From NCBI RefSeq assembly GCF_001317345.1, contig NZ_JXCG01000001.1:248001-312000 (forward strand): a stretch of DNA of 64,000 nucleotides, read 5' to 3'. The position numbers and the translations under genes were made by a program. This DNA is from Thermococcus sp. EP1 (GTDB taxonomy: Archaea; Methanobacteriota_B; Thermococci; Thermococcales; Thermococcaceae). This document shows, piece by piece, positions 34,825 to 43,294 of the stretch. How positions within the stretch are numbered: the first letter of the stretch is position 1; each line of letters starts with the position of its first letter. Below the pieces are notes generated by a model. It was not told where the DNA came from. It did not search any database and worked only from the letters and a program-made list of their open reading frames with translations.

Positions 34825-35055
34825 TCAGTCGAGATATCCTAAAGCACGGAGTCTCTCTTTAACCTTCTCCTCTTCCTCTTCGCTGAAGACCTCTTCCTTT
34901 TCCTCTTCCTCAAGACTTGCCAAAACCTCTCTCAAAACGTAGGTCACGTAGTCTGAAACTGAAGTGAAGCCTGTTCCCTCAATTCTTTTCTTTATCTTCT
35001 CGTAAAGAGGCTTTGGTATAGAAACGGTTGTGTATTTTCTCTCCTCATCCCCCAT
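34825..35055 (-). CDS. ribbon-helix-helix (CopG/Arc-like) regulator
   Basis: A 76-residue protein. The N-terminal half Y-T-T-V-S-I-P-K-P-L-Y-E-K-I-K-K then F-T-S-V-S-D-Y-V-T-Y-V-L-R-E-V-L has the strand-helix-helix pattern of RHH DNA-binding proteins. The C-terminal half is a highly acidic helix (E-E-E-E-K-E-E-V-F-S). The ATG at 35055 follows GGAGGTG. It heads the sulfate operon, and four tandem 10-base repeats lie directly upstream, so it probably controls its own operon. Confidence 0.75.
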   Translation of the reverse strand: MGDEERKYTTVSIPKPLYEKIKKRIEGTGFTSVSDYVTYVLREVLASLEEEEKEEVFSEEEEEKVKERLRALGYLD

Positions 35056-35070
35056 TACAAACACCTCCAG

Positions 35071-35110
35071 CTTTAATGATATTTAATTACATTTAATTAA
35101 ACTTAATTAG
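35071..35110. repeat. four tandem 10-base repeats, likely RHH operator
   Basis: Consecutive units read CTTTAATGAT, ATTTAATTAC, ATTTAATTAA and ACTTAATTAG, all sharing a T-T-A-A-T core at an exact 10-base step, one helical turn. They lie 16-55 bases before the RHH start codon and overlap the expected transcript start set by the TATA-like TTATAAAAG (complement) near 35115. RHH proteins typically bind tandem short repeats cooperatively. Confidence 0.65.
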
Positions 35111-35259
35111 AGCTTATAAAAGTTTTCCATGAGAATCCCATGAACTTTTATGTGTAATTATTCAAATTTTTTATTAACTTTTAACAAGTATATGTTAATT
35201 ATTTTTTATCAGATTTCAAATTATATTTTGCTTTAAATAAAAATTTTGAAACAGAAAGG

Positions 35260-35267
35260 TTTATATA
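35260..35267 (+). promoter_or_regulatory. TATA box of the structured RNA gene
   Basis: TTTATATA, preceded by the purine-rich GAAAGG as a BRE-like element. Its centre is about 26 bases before 35289, exactly where the terminal helix of the RNA begins. Confidence 0.65.
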
Positions 35268-35288
35268 CTTCAAAACCAACTATATACT

Positions 35289-35460
35289 GAGGGGCACTGT
35301 GTGGAAAGGGACCGAAGCGAAAGCTTCACCCTGATCCAGAGTTCATATCTAACCGTAAACCTGACAACTTACCCAGAGTTGTGAGGTTTATGAGTGAAGA
35401 TATGGGCCCTGCCTCAGAGCGAAACTTCACTGAGGCCTCCGAACCATACGGTGTCCCTCA
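35289..35460 (+). ncRNA. structured non-coding RNA of about 170 nt
   Basis: The ends form a 16-bp helix: GAGGGGCACTGTGTGG pairs with CCATACGGTGTCCCTC. All 16 positions pair, three of them as G-U wobbles that would be mismatches on the other strand, so the plus strand is transcribed. Inside are a GAAGC-GAAA-GCTTC hairpin with a GNRA loop, a CATATCT/AGATATG helix capped by AAACC-TGA-CAACT / AGTTG-TGA-GGTTT (opposed UGA elements as in a kink-turn) and a CCTCA/TGAGG hairpin. No open frame is present and the neighbouring genes run the other way. I cannot place it in a known family; SRP and RNase P RNA signatures are absent. Confidence 0.75.
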
Positions 35461-35488
35461 CTTGTTCTATTAGACCTTAAAAATTGAG

Positions 35489-36439
35489 TTATGTGAACTC
35501 CACGTCTATTGCTTCATCCTTATTGGCACTTTCTAAAGCCTTTATAGCAACCATCAGAGCATGAAGCCCCTCTTCTCCATTTACCAATGGTTTCTCTTTC
35601 TTTTTAACACACTCAACGAAATGCTCAAGCTCATTCCTCAGAGGCTCTTTAAACTGCACTTTCGCCTCTTTAACCCACTCATGATTGTATAAGATGAGCT
35701 TCTGGGTTATGTAATTCAATTCCGCTATGCCCTCGGTCCCAACCACGCTAAGGGTTCTAACCTTATGGGGAGTAAGCCAGTTGGTCTCCACAACTCCCGT
35801 GGCGTTTTCAAAATTAAGCATTATTATCGCATAATCCTCAAGTTCAAGGGGGTTCTTTGCACTCCCAGCCCTAGCGTAAACTTTCCTCACATTTCTCTCA
35901 AGTAAAAAGCTCATGACATCAATATCGTGAACCGCTAAATCTATTATCACACCAACATCCTTGATCTGTGGAGGCAAGGGGCCAACACGCTTGGCAGTGA
36001 GGGTAACCACTTTTCCGATTAAATTCTCATCCAAAATCTCTTTCAACTTCAGAACACCGGGATTAAACCTTTCCACATGTCCAACCATTAAGGTGACATT
36101 ATTCTTCTTTGCTGCCCTTATTATTTCTTGAGCGCTCTCAATGCTTTCGGCTATGGGTTTCTCCACCAAAACACTTACACCGTTTTCAATAAACTCCAAA
36201 GCAACCTGCCTGTGAAGAGAAGTTGGAACTGCAATGCTCACTGCATCAACTTTCTCTACCAGTTCCCTGTAATCTCCAAAAGCCTTTGTTTTAAATTGAG
36301 AAGCGACTTCTTTAGCCCTCTCTAAGTTAGCATCAGCCACCCCAACAAATTCTACCTTTCCTTCCTTAGACAACTCAGAATAAATCCTTGCATGATGTCT
36401 CCCCATGTTTCCAACACCAACAACACCGACGCGGAGCAT
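35489..36439 (-). CDS. Gfo/Idh/MocA oxidoreductase, WbpB/WlbA-like UDP-sugar 3-dehydrogenase
   Basis: A 316-residue NAD-dependent dehydrogenase. It has the Rossmann G-V-V-G-V-G-N-M-G-R-H-H motif, the V-E-K-P-I-A signature with catalytic Lys, and G-H-V-E-R-F-N-P, close to WbpB/WlbA. The expected reaction is oxidation of UDP-GlcNAcA at C3. ATG 36439 follows AGGTGATC. It is directly followed upstream (same strand) by the aminotransferase and acetyltransferase of the same pathway, so the function is well supported by context. Confidence 0.82.
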   Translation of the reverse strand: MLRVGVVGVGNMGRHHARIYSELSKEGKVEFVGVADANLERAKEVASQFKTKAFGDYRELVEKVDAVSIAVPTSLHRQVALEFIENGVSVLVEKPIAESIESAQEIIRAAKKNNVTLMVGHVERFNPGVLKLKEILDENLIGKVVTLTAKRVGPLPPQIKDVGVIIDLAVHDIDVMSFLLERNVRKVYARAGSAKNPLELEDYAIIMLNFENATGVVETNWLTPHKVRTLSVVGTEGIAELNYITQKLILYNHEWVKEAKVQFKEPLRNELEHFVECVKKKEKPLVNGEEGLHALMVAIKALESANKDEAIDVEFT

Positions 36440-36460
36440 TTTGATCACCTAAAAGTTAAA

Positions 36461-37564
36461 TTAAGAGGAAAGCTCTTCGAGCGTTTTTATTATATAATCA
36501 ATGTCCTCCTCACTAACAGCCGGGTGCACCGGTAAGCTCAGCACTTTCTTTGAGGCTTCAATGGCATTTGGACAGATGTCTTTTGGATAGCCAAGCTTTT
36601 GATAGAAAGGCTGCTGGTGAACAGGACTCGGGTAATGTACAGCACTTCCGATTCCTTTTTCCCTCAATTTTGCCATAAGGTCCTCTCTGCTTAACGGAAA
36701 CTCTTCCTCCACTCTAATCACATATTGATGAAATACGTGTTTGACTCTTGGATCAACGTAGGGTGGAGTTAATCCATCAATCTTGCTTATTCCCTCAGTT
36801 AAAAGCCTTGCATTCTCAATTCTCTTCTCATTCCATCCATCGAGCTTTTTGAGCTGGCCTCTTCCAATAGCAGCCGCAATGTTGGTCATCCTCAGGTTAT
36901 AGCCAAGTTCAACATGGAAGTACTTATCAGCTTGTCCATGGTTTCTTATCAGCTCGGCCCTCCTCGCGAGCTCTTCATCGTTTGTTATTATCATTCCCCC
37001 CTCGCCGGTGGTCATGTTCTTGGTTGGGTAGAAGCTGAAGGCTGCAATATCTCCAAAGGTTCCAACTTTCTGTCCTTCAAATTCTGCACCATGGGCCTGA
37101 GCACAGTCTTCAATTAAATAAAGCTTGTAATCTTCGGCAATTTCCTTGAAGGCTTTCATGTCCGCGGGCTGACCATAGAGATGGACAACCACTATAGCCT
37201 TGGTTTTGTCTGTTATTTTTTCTAGAACCTCGTTTGGGTCAAGGTTGTAAGTCTTTGGATCAATGTCAGCAAAAACAGGTTTTGCTCCTTGGAAGAGTAT
37301 TGAATTGGCCGATGCAATGAACGTGAAGGGAGTGGTTATAACCTCATCCCCCGGGCCGATTTCAATAGCTTTTAGGGCAATATCCAAAGCTGCAGTGCCA
37401 TTAGTAACTGCTATCCCGTACTTTGCCCCCAAATAATCTGCAAACTCTCTTTCAAAGGCTTCAACTTCTTTTCCATGGGCAAGCATTCCGCTTTTCAAAA
37501 CCTCAACAACGGCATTAATCTCTTCTTCTCCAATTAAAGGTCTGGCAATTGGAATATTTCTCAT
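36461..37564 (-). CDS. DegT/DnrJ/EryC1 aminotransferase, WbpE/WlbC-like
   Basis: A 367-residue PLP-dependent sugar aminotransferase. The PLP lysine lies in F-S-F-Y-P-T-K-N-M-T-T-G-E-G-G (Lys182), with upstream E-D-C-A-Q-A-H-G. It likely transfers an amino group from glutamate to C3 of the 3-keto UDP-sugar made by the neighbouring dehydrogenase. GAGGCGG precedes the ATG. It sits between the other two pathway genes with gaps of about 10 and 21 bases. Confidence 0.85.
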   Translation of the reverse strand: MRNIPIARPLIGEEEINAVVEVLKSGMLAHGKEVEAFEREFADYLGAKYGIAVTNGTAALDIALKAIEIGPGDEVITTPFTFIASANSILFQGAKPVFADIDPKTYNLDPNEVLEKITDKTKAIVVVHLYGQPADMKAFKEIAEDYKLYLIEDCAQAHGAEFEGQKVGTFGDIAAFSFYPTKNMTTGEGGMIITNDEELARRAELIRNHGQADKYFHVELGYNLRMTNIAAAIGRGQLKKLDGWNEKRIENARLLTEGISKIDGLTPPYVDPRVKHVFHQYVIRVEEEFPLSREDLMAKLREKGIGSAVHYPSPVHQQPFYQKLGYPKDICPNAIEASKKVLSLPVHPAVSEEDIDYIIKTLEELSS

Positions 37565-37574
37565 ATCTACCGCC

Positions 37575-38180
37575 TCACAAGTTTTTCTCCTTTAGATAAC
37601 GCTCATAATCTTCTTTTCTTATTTTCACTTCTCTCCCACAGTGGGAGCATTTGAACATGATATTACTCTCATCTTCACCGATTTTTTCCTTTAATTTTCT
37701 TCCGCAGTAGCAGACGAAGCCCTTAAGTCTAGCTGGATTCCCAAATACCAGCCCGAATGGTGGAACGTCTTTGGTAACAACAGCCCCAGCACCTATCATG
37801 GCGTATTCACCAATTATTACCCCGCAGACTATTGTTGCATGTGCGCCTATGCTTGCGCCCTTCTTTACGAGGGTTGGCACCACTTCCCAGTCCTCGTTGA
37901 ACGCCCTAGGATAGAGGTCATTGGTGAAGGTCATGTGCGGGCCGAGGAAAACATCATCTTCAACCTTAACACCATGATAAACACTTACCCCATTCTGGAT
38001 TTTAACGTTGTTACCTATCTCAACTCCCACGTCAATGTACACGTCCTTCCCAATGTTGCAGTTTTTCCCTATTTTAGCCCCCTTTCTTATGTGAGCGAAG
38101 TGCCATATTCTGGTTCCTTCTCCAATCTCAACATTCTCCTCAACAACAGCTAGGGGATGAACGAAATACTTTTGACCCAT
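37575..38180 (-). CDS. left-handed beta-helix acyltransferase, WbpD/WlbB-like, with zinc ribbon
   Basis: A 201-residue hexapeptide-repeat acetyltransferase (I-G-E-G-T, I-G-K-N-C-N-I-G, V-E-I-G-N-N-V-K-I, I-G-A-H-A-T-I, I-G-A-G-A-V-V-T-K-D-V). The catalytic-site region F-T-N-D-L-Y-P-R-A-F is like WbpD/WlbB, which acetylate the C3 amino group of UDP-GlcNAc3NA. The C-terminus adds a zinc ribbon (C-Y-C-G ... C-S-H-C-G-R), which is uncommon in the bacterial enzymes. ATG 38180 follows GGTG by six bases. It is the first gene of the minus-strand operon. Confidence 0.82.
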   Translation of the reverse strand: MGQKYFVHPLAVVEENVEIGEGTRIWHFAHIRKGAKIGKNCNIGKDVYIDVGVEIGNNVKIQNGVSVYHGVKVEDDVFLGPHMTFTNDLYPRAFNEDWEVVPTLVKKGASIGAHATIVCGVIIGEYAMIGAGAVVTKDVPPFGLVFGNPARLKGFVCYCGRKLKEKIGEDESNIMFKCSHCGREVKIRKEDYERYLKEKNL

Positions 38181-38252
38181 TCTAAACACCACAGACTATT
38201 GACGCCCTAAATTATAAAAGCATTGTTGAGATAAGTGATGTGAGGTATGCCC

Positions 38253-39452
38253 ATGGATACAACCGCGGATCTCATAATATTTTCTCAAGCATTCCCACCG
38301 GAAAAGGGAGGCAACGCATCAAGAATGGGGGACTTGTATAAATACCTCACCAAGTTTGGAGTTAAGATTACCGTCATTTCTGCCATCGAGACTTATCCCT
38401 TTGGAAGCTTCCCCCGAGAACTCAAGCTCTCAAAAAGAGAGGGGGATATAATCAGACTTTTTACATACCAACCCAAAGAAGACGCCTCAAATATTGAACG
38501 GGCCTTATACTACACCCTCTTCCCAATCTTTGCGAGTATTTGGTTGATTTTAAACAAAAAATCTACAGATGTAATCCTAATAACTTCTCCACCTCCCCAA
38601 ATGTATATTGTGGCCCTTATCGGAAAAATTCTGAAGAAGAAGGTTATAGTAGATATTAGAGATCTATTCTTGGACGTCAGCGTTAGTCTCGGCTTTATAA
38701 AGAGAGGGAGTATTGTTGAGAGAGTTTTTAGGTTTCTAGAGTCCAAAGCCCTTCAAACCGCTAATGCCATAACCCTTGTTACTCCCAAGATAAGACGCCA
38801 ACTGGTTGAGGAATATGGAATAGACCCCGCCAAATGCTATGTTGTTCCAAACGGTGTTGATCTAGAAACATTCAAATGTGAAAAACCAAAAAGAAAACCC
38901 CAAATGGTCTATACTGGCTATTTTGGACATGCTCAGGATTTCGACACGTTTTTGGAAGCCTATGCTCTGGTTGATGAAAAAGATAGAATACCCTTGATCC
39001 TTGCAGGAAGTGGGGAAAACCTCAAAGAAACTCTAGAAAAGGCTGAAAAACTTGGCTTGTCCAAGTGGGTAAGCTACATCGGAATGCTTTCAAGAAAGGA
39101 AGTCGTCAATCTTCTCTGCTCTTCCACCATTGGTGTGGCCCCAATAAAAGCTGATGAGAGCTTAAAATATGCAATACCCTCAAAAATCTATGAATACCTC
39201 GCATGTGGTCTTCCATTTGTGGGAGTTGGAATTGGGGAAATTGAGCGAGTGGCCAAAGAAAGCCAGGCAGGATGCGTGGGGAAGACCCCTAAAGAGGTTG
39301 CTAAATGCATTAAAAAACTCTTAAGCTCAAACCCACAAAAAATGAGGATATATGGGCTAAGGTATGTCTCCCAATATAGTCGGGAGGCCTCGGCGAGAAA
39401 GTTTTTACACGTGCTTGATTTAGTGAGGGAGCAACATGAAAAAGGCCATTGA
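38253..39452 (+). CDS. GT4 glycosyltransferase
   Basis: A 399-residue GT-B enzyme. Its N-terminus is I-I-F-S-Q-A-F-P-P-E-K-G-G-N-A-S-R. The donor-side domain shows V-P-N-G-V-D-L, Y-T-G-Y-F-G-H-A, and P-S-K-I-Y-E-Y-L-A-C-G-L-P-F-V. ATG 38253 is preferred over ATG 38247 because GAGGT ends six bases before it. A TATA-like ATTATAAAA lies at 38211-38219. Divergent from the acetyltransferase operon and first of the long plus-strand operon up to 46583. Confidence 0.85.
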   Translation: MDTTADLIIFSQAFPPEKGGNASRMGDLYKYLTKFGVKITVISAIETYPFGSFPRELKLSKREGDIIRLFTYQPKEDASNIERALYYTLFPIFASIWLILNKKSTDVILITSPPPQMYIVALIGKILKKKVIVDIRDLFLDVSVSLGFIKRGSIVERVFRFLESKALQTANAITLVTPKIRRQLVEEYGIDPAKCYVVPNGVDLETFKCEKPKRKPQMVYTGYFGHAQDFDTFLEAYALVDEKDRIPLILAGSGENLKETLEKAEKLGLSKWVSYIGMLSRKEVVNLLCSSTIGVAPIKADESLKYAIPSKIYEYLACGLPFVGVGIGEIERVAKESQAGCVGKTPKEVAKCIKKLLSSNPQKMRIYGLRYVSQYSREASARKFLHVLDLVREQHEKGH

Positions 39453-40662
39453 AGAGTACCTGCATTCATTGGAAAGCAACACAAGGGAACATCTGATAGT
39501 TGAAGGTAGCAGTGCATACATAAAAGATCCAGTTTTTGGAATAGTTAGAAACAGGGTCAGCGTTGAATACTTGAAAACTATAATCCGACTTTATGGGGAA
39601 CAAGAGAGAGACATCATTGAAAAAATTGTGAGCTTTCTTTTATTAAGGCAAAATCCAAACGGTTCTTGGAATGAGATTCATCCAAACTATAATCAAGAAT
39701 CCGCTCTTGTGACTTCCTTTGTTGGAGAGGCCCTGCTTTTATCCCTGCCATACCTAGAGGGTGACCTTAAAGAGAGGACCCAACAAGCATTAATTAAAGC
39801 ACGAGACTTTGTTCTCTCAAGCGAGATAGAACCTGGATATTTTCTCAAGTCTAAGCTATACACAGCAGACTATCTTAACGTTGATGCGACTTGTGGGGCT
39901 TTCTTGGCCCAGTATTACAAGGTTTTTGGTGATAAAAAAGCATTAGAAGGTGCAAAAAGGGCCGCCAGGAGAGTGTGTAACTTCCAGGAAAAAGACGGAT
40001 CATTTCCATATACAGTGAATAGGGGAAGTGAAAAATACCACCTAAAAGTCCCATGTATTCATTATCAAGGCGTTACGCTTTACTACCTTTCAAAAATCCA
40101 GGAGATTGTTCAAGAAAAATGGCTCAGAGATTGCATGCTTAAAGGAACCCAATGGCTCTCAGATGTTCAAAGACATGATGGAAGGTTTGAGTGGTCAAGA
40201 AGCGGCCTAATGTTCGCCTATTATCTCACAGGTGCGTATGCCTTTGCTTTGGCTTCTTTTGCCTATGCTTCCAAATGGGAGGAGAACTATTTAGATAATG
40301 CTGAAAAAATAATAACAGTTCTAGAAGAAAACACCCCAAACATAGCCCTCAGATGGGAAAAAGGCAGGTGGAGAGATTTTCCAAAAGATGTGCTAACTTC
40401 ACTCAGGAGCGCCTGGATTGGGGAGTACCCAATAACACACAAGTTCTTCAGGTTTGGTTACGCTATTTACAGACAGATAGCAAGAAGAAGGTTCTCTAAG
40501 GAGGTTCAAAACGACTGGGTGTTCAATATTATCACAAAGCTTTTAGGAATAAGAACGTCCACAATCGAACCCTCCAGGAATTTCCCCGATATGTTTATGA
40601 CTTCCGAGATTCTTGATTGTTTAAGCTATTCACTACCTCTGTTTAAAGGTGAGCTCAAATGA
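39436..40662 (+). CDS. alpha/alpha-toroid protein with prenyltransferase/terpene-cyclase-like repeats
   Basis: A 408-residue helical protein. It contains QW-like repeats: R-Q-N-P-N-G-S-W-N-E-I, F-Q-E-K-D-G-S-F-P-Y and Q-R-H-D-G-R-F-E-W. These occur in squalene-cyclase, prenyltransferase and six-hairpin folds. No catalytic D-x-D-D motif is seen, so cyclisation is unlikely. Its start overlaps the upstream GT4 by 17 bases and its stop overlaps the next GT4 start. Like the toroid at 8767 it is bound to a GT4 gene, so a glycan-length or glycan-editing role is a fair guess only. Confidence 0.65.
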   Translation: MKKAIEEYLHSLESNTREHLIVEGSSAYIKDPVFGIVRNRVSVEYLKTIIRLYGEQERDIIEKIVSFLLLRQNPNGSWNEIHPNYNQESALVTSFVGEALLLSLPYLEGDLKERTQQALIKARDFVLSSEIEPGYFLKSKLYTADYLNVDATCGAFLAQYYKVFGDKKALEGAKRAARRVCNFQEKDGSFPYTVNRGSEKYHLKVPCIHYQGVTLYYLSKIQEIVQEKWLRDCMLKGTQWLSDVQRHDGRFEWSRSGLMFAYYLTGAYAFALASFAYASKWEENYLDNAEKIITVLEENTPNIALRWEKGRWRDFPKDVLTSLRSAWIGEYPITHKFFRFGYAIYRQIARRRFSKEVQNDWVFNIITKLLGIRTSTIEPSRNFPDMFMTSEILDCLSYSLPLFKGELK

Positions 40663-41864
40663 ATATTCTCTTCCTTGCATCCAACTTTCCAGATCCGGTA
40701 AATAAAACATGGGCCCCTTGGAATAAAAAGGCAGTTGATAGTGTTTTAGATTATGCAAGGCCTACTGTCGTAGCTCCAAGGCCCTTCGCTCCCCCATTTT
40801 CTAAGTTTGCACAGATTCCAAACCAAGAGCTCTCCCACGAATATCCAATCTACTACCCGAGGTTTCTCTATCTCATTCCAAAATCACTCTTTTATTGCCT
40901 TACTGGAGAGTCTTACAGGTATTTTGTTGGTAAATTCATTGAGAAAAGCCTAAATAATGGAAAACTTACAAAACCAGATATTGTCCACGCCTTACACCCT
41001 TATCTTGATGGTTATGGAGGCGTTCCCATAGCAAAGAAATTGGATATTCCCCTCGTAGTGACCGTGCACAGCCCCAATAATCTCCAGATATGCTCAGAAA
41101 AAGTCCTCTCAGCACTTCAAGCCGCAGATAAGGTGATAACAATTGCCGAATTCCTTAAAAAGGACCTCATAAACATTGGCCTTCCCGAAGAGAAAGTTGA
41201 ACACATAAGTCTAGGAGTTGATCCGAATGAATTTAAGCCTCTAAAGCTAGAGGATTCAAAAATAGTTATTCAGAAGTATGGAATTACTCCTGAGGACACA
41301 ATAGTATTGTATGTCGGGCAATTGATACCAAGAAAGAACGTCAAAACCCTTTTGCGGGCAATTCCAATAGTTTTACAAAAACGTCCTCAGGAAATTAAGA
41401 GAAACGTCAAATTTGTTATTGTAGGGGGCGGCCCGGAAGAGAAAAAATTACAAAAACTAGCATTAGAGCTGAATATTAGCGATCGTGTTATCTTTACTGG
41501 TAAGGTTCCATTTGAAGAACTTAAAGAATGGTATGGGATTGCAGATATATTTGTTCTCCCCAGCCTCTCCGAGGGGAAACCCGTTGTAATATATGAGGCC
41601 ATGAGCAGTGAATGTGCAATCATAGCCTCCAATATAAACGGAATTCCAGAACAAGTTTTTGATAATGTAAACGGGTTCCTGATCTCTCCAAATGATACCC
41701 AAGATCTTGCAACAAAGATACTCTACCTACTAGAAAACCCACAAGAGTTGGAAAGAATGAAAAAGGAGAGTCGACAGTCATTATTTAGGCTCGGCTACAC
41801 CTGGGAAAGCTATGGACAAAATATAAAGCAAATTTATAATTCTCTGATGCCGCAAAACATATAA
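40659..41864 (+). CDS. GT4 glycosyltransferase
   Basis: A 401-residue GT-B enzyme. It begins MNILFLASNFPDPVNKTWAP and has V-V-T-V-H-S-P, I-S-L-G-V-D-P-N-E-F, V-G-Q-L-I-P-R-K-N-V and the donor-site stretch V-L-P-S-L-S-E-G-K-P-V-V-I-Y-E-A-M. AAGGTGAG precedes the ATG. It is coupled by a four-base overlap to the toroid gene. Sugar specificity is unknown. Confidence 0.85.
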   Translation: MNILFLASNFPDPVNKTWAPWNKKAVDSVLDYARPTVVAPRPFAPPFSKFAQIPNQELSHEYPIYYPRFLYLIPKSLFYCLTGESYRYFVGKFIEKSLNNGKLTKPDIVHALHPYLDGYGGVPIAKKLDIPLVVTVHSPNNLQICSEKVLSALQAADKVITIAEFLKKDLINIGLPEEKVEHISLGVDPNEFKPLKLEDSKIVIQKYGITPEDTIVLYVGQLIPRKNVKTLLRAIPIVLQKRPQEIKRNVKFVIVGGGPEEKKLQKLALELNISDRVIFTGKVPFEELKEWYGIADIFVLPSLSEGKPVVIYEAMSSECAIIASNINGIPEQVFDNVNGFLISPNDTQDLATKILYLLENPQELERMKKESRQSLFRLGYTWESYGQNIKQIYNSLMPQNI

Positions 41865-41899
41865 GTTATCTCCCGAGATGAGTCTAAAGGTGAGAGAAT

Positions 41900-43282
41900 A
41901 TGAGTGAAATCAAAAAAGTGCTGCTTATCACAATTGACTGTCTTCGTGGTGATCACGTTCATTATAATGGTTATGAAAGAAATATAACCCCCACAATAGA
42001 CAAACTCGCCAAAGAGGGCTCAAACTTCTTCATGGCCTTCTCAAATGGCCCTCACACTCACTACTCATTTCCATCAATTCTCACATCAACCTACCCCCTT
42101 ATGTTTGAGGGCCCTAAAATAGGAGCAGGAAGAATAACTCTGGCCGAAGTCATGAAAATGCTCGGATTTAAAACCGTTGGACTGAACTCCAACCCATTTC
42201 TCTCGGAGTACTTTGGGTATGGAAAAGGGTTTGACATATTCAATGACTTTCTAAGTGGAGAGGAAGCCAAGAAAAAGAGCTCTCTCGCTGTAAAATTGAG
42301 AAAGAAGATTCCAAAAGAGAGTATAATTTATAGATTTCTTCAATTTGCTGATAAATACAGGGCGATAAAAAACCGCAAAACCCCATACATTAGAGCAGAT
42401 GAACTCAGAGAAAGGGTTATTGATCATCTGGAGGAATATAAGGATGAAAAACTCTTTCTATGGGCCCATTTTATGGATGCCCATTATCCCTACCTCCCAG
42501 ATAAAGAAGTAATGAAAAAACTCGGTTTTAAAGACGTTAGCGACTTCAAAAAAGCAAGACTTTTCACCAAGATGCTCAATGCCCCAGAGAAAGTTACCCC
42601 AGAGGAGGCCCAGATTTTAATCAACCTTTACGATGCCCAAATTTACACGATAGATCAAGAGATTAAGAAAATCCTCGAGTATCTTGATGAAAATGGATTG
42701 CTTGATGAAACATTAATTGTAATAACAGCAGACCATGGAGAAGAATTTGGGGAGCATGAGGACTTCACTCACAGAGTCGATAAAGACAAACCAACGCTCT
42801 ACAACGTCCACATTCATGTGCCTTTGATATTTTACAGTGGAAGTTGGGATTACCAAGATGTTAAGTCTAATGTCTCCCTAATGGATCTTGCCCCAACCAT
42901 TGTAGATCTTGTCTCGGGCCAGAAAGTGAAGAAATTTATGGGGAAGAGTTTATTACCTTTAATGAGTGGAGAAGAAGAGGAACACAGGGCATTCTACTCG
43001 GAGCATGAATACCAAGAGAGCGAGATCGTAGGCAACATCATGAAAGAAAGGAAGAAGGCGATTGCATATGTTGAGTACCCATACAAGCTGATTTACTATG
43101 AAGGGGACAACAGCTATCAACTTTACAATTTTGAAGACGATCCAGAGGAGAGAAATAATTTAATTAATGACCTGAACTCTCAAGAGATTGTTTCATACAT
43201 GAAAAATAAGATCAGAGAGCATTTGAAAGAGATAGAACTGTCTAAAGTGAGAATTCGATTAAGAAATCTTAGAAATATTTAG
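41900..43282 (+). CDS. sulfatase-family enzyme of the alkaline phosphatase superfamily (Ser at the nucleophile position)
   Basis: A 460-residue paralogue of the enzyme at 5036. It shows I-T-I-D-C-L-R-G-D (Asp13), I-T-A-D-H-G-E-E-F-G-E-H and an L-Y-N-F-E-D-D-P-E-E-R-N-N-L tail. The activation motif reads Y-S-F-P-S-I, so Ser56 takes the place of the formylglycine cysteine and the following Arg is missing. It may cleave sulfate or transfer a phosphoryl group. AAGGTGAG precedes the ATG. It lies inside the second glycan operon. Confidence 0.8.
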   Translation: MSEIKKVLLITIDCLRGDHVHYNGYERNITPTIDKLAKEGSNFFMAFSNGPHTHYSFPSILTSTYPLMFEGPKIGAGRITLAEVMKMLGFKTVGLNSNPFLSEYFGYGKGFDIFNDFLSGEEAKKKSSLAVKLRKKIPKESIIYRFLQFADKYRAIKNRKTPYIRADELRERVIDHLEEYKDEKLFLWAHFMDAHYPYLPDKEVMKKLGFKDVSDFKKARLFTKMLNAPEKVTPEEAQILINLYDAQIYTIDQEIKKILEYLDENGLLDETLIVITADHGEEFGEHEDFTHRVDKDKPTLYNVHIHVPLIFYSGSWDYQDVKSNVSLMDLAPTIVDLVSGQKVKKFMGKSLLPLMSGEEEEHRAFYSEHEYQESEIVGNIMKERKKAIAYVEYPYKLIYYEGDNSYQLYNFEDDPEERNNLINDLNSQEIVSYMKNKIREHLKEIELSKVRIRLRNLRNI

Positions 43283-43294
43283 GTGAGAGGATAT

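Larger units (their letters stand above)
35056..35488. other. intergenic region holding an operator array and a structured RNA gene
   Basis: About 430 bases without a protein gene. Contents: the repeat array at 35071-35110, a minus-strand TATA-like element near 35112-35121 for the sulfate operon, a long AT-rich stretch, a plus-strand TATA box at 35260-35267 and the RNA at 35289-35460. Confidence 0.7.

Noticed and set aside
35289-35460. Riboswitch leader of a neighbouring operon
   Set aside because: The helix and TATA box fix the plus strand, while both neighbouring operons run on the minus strand.
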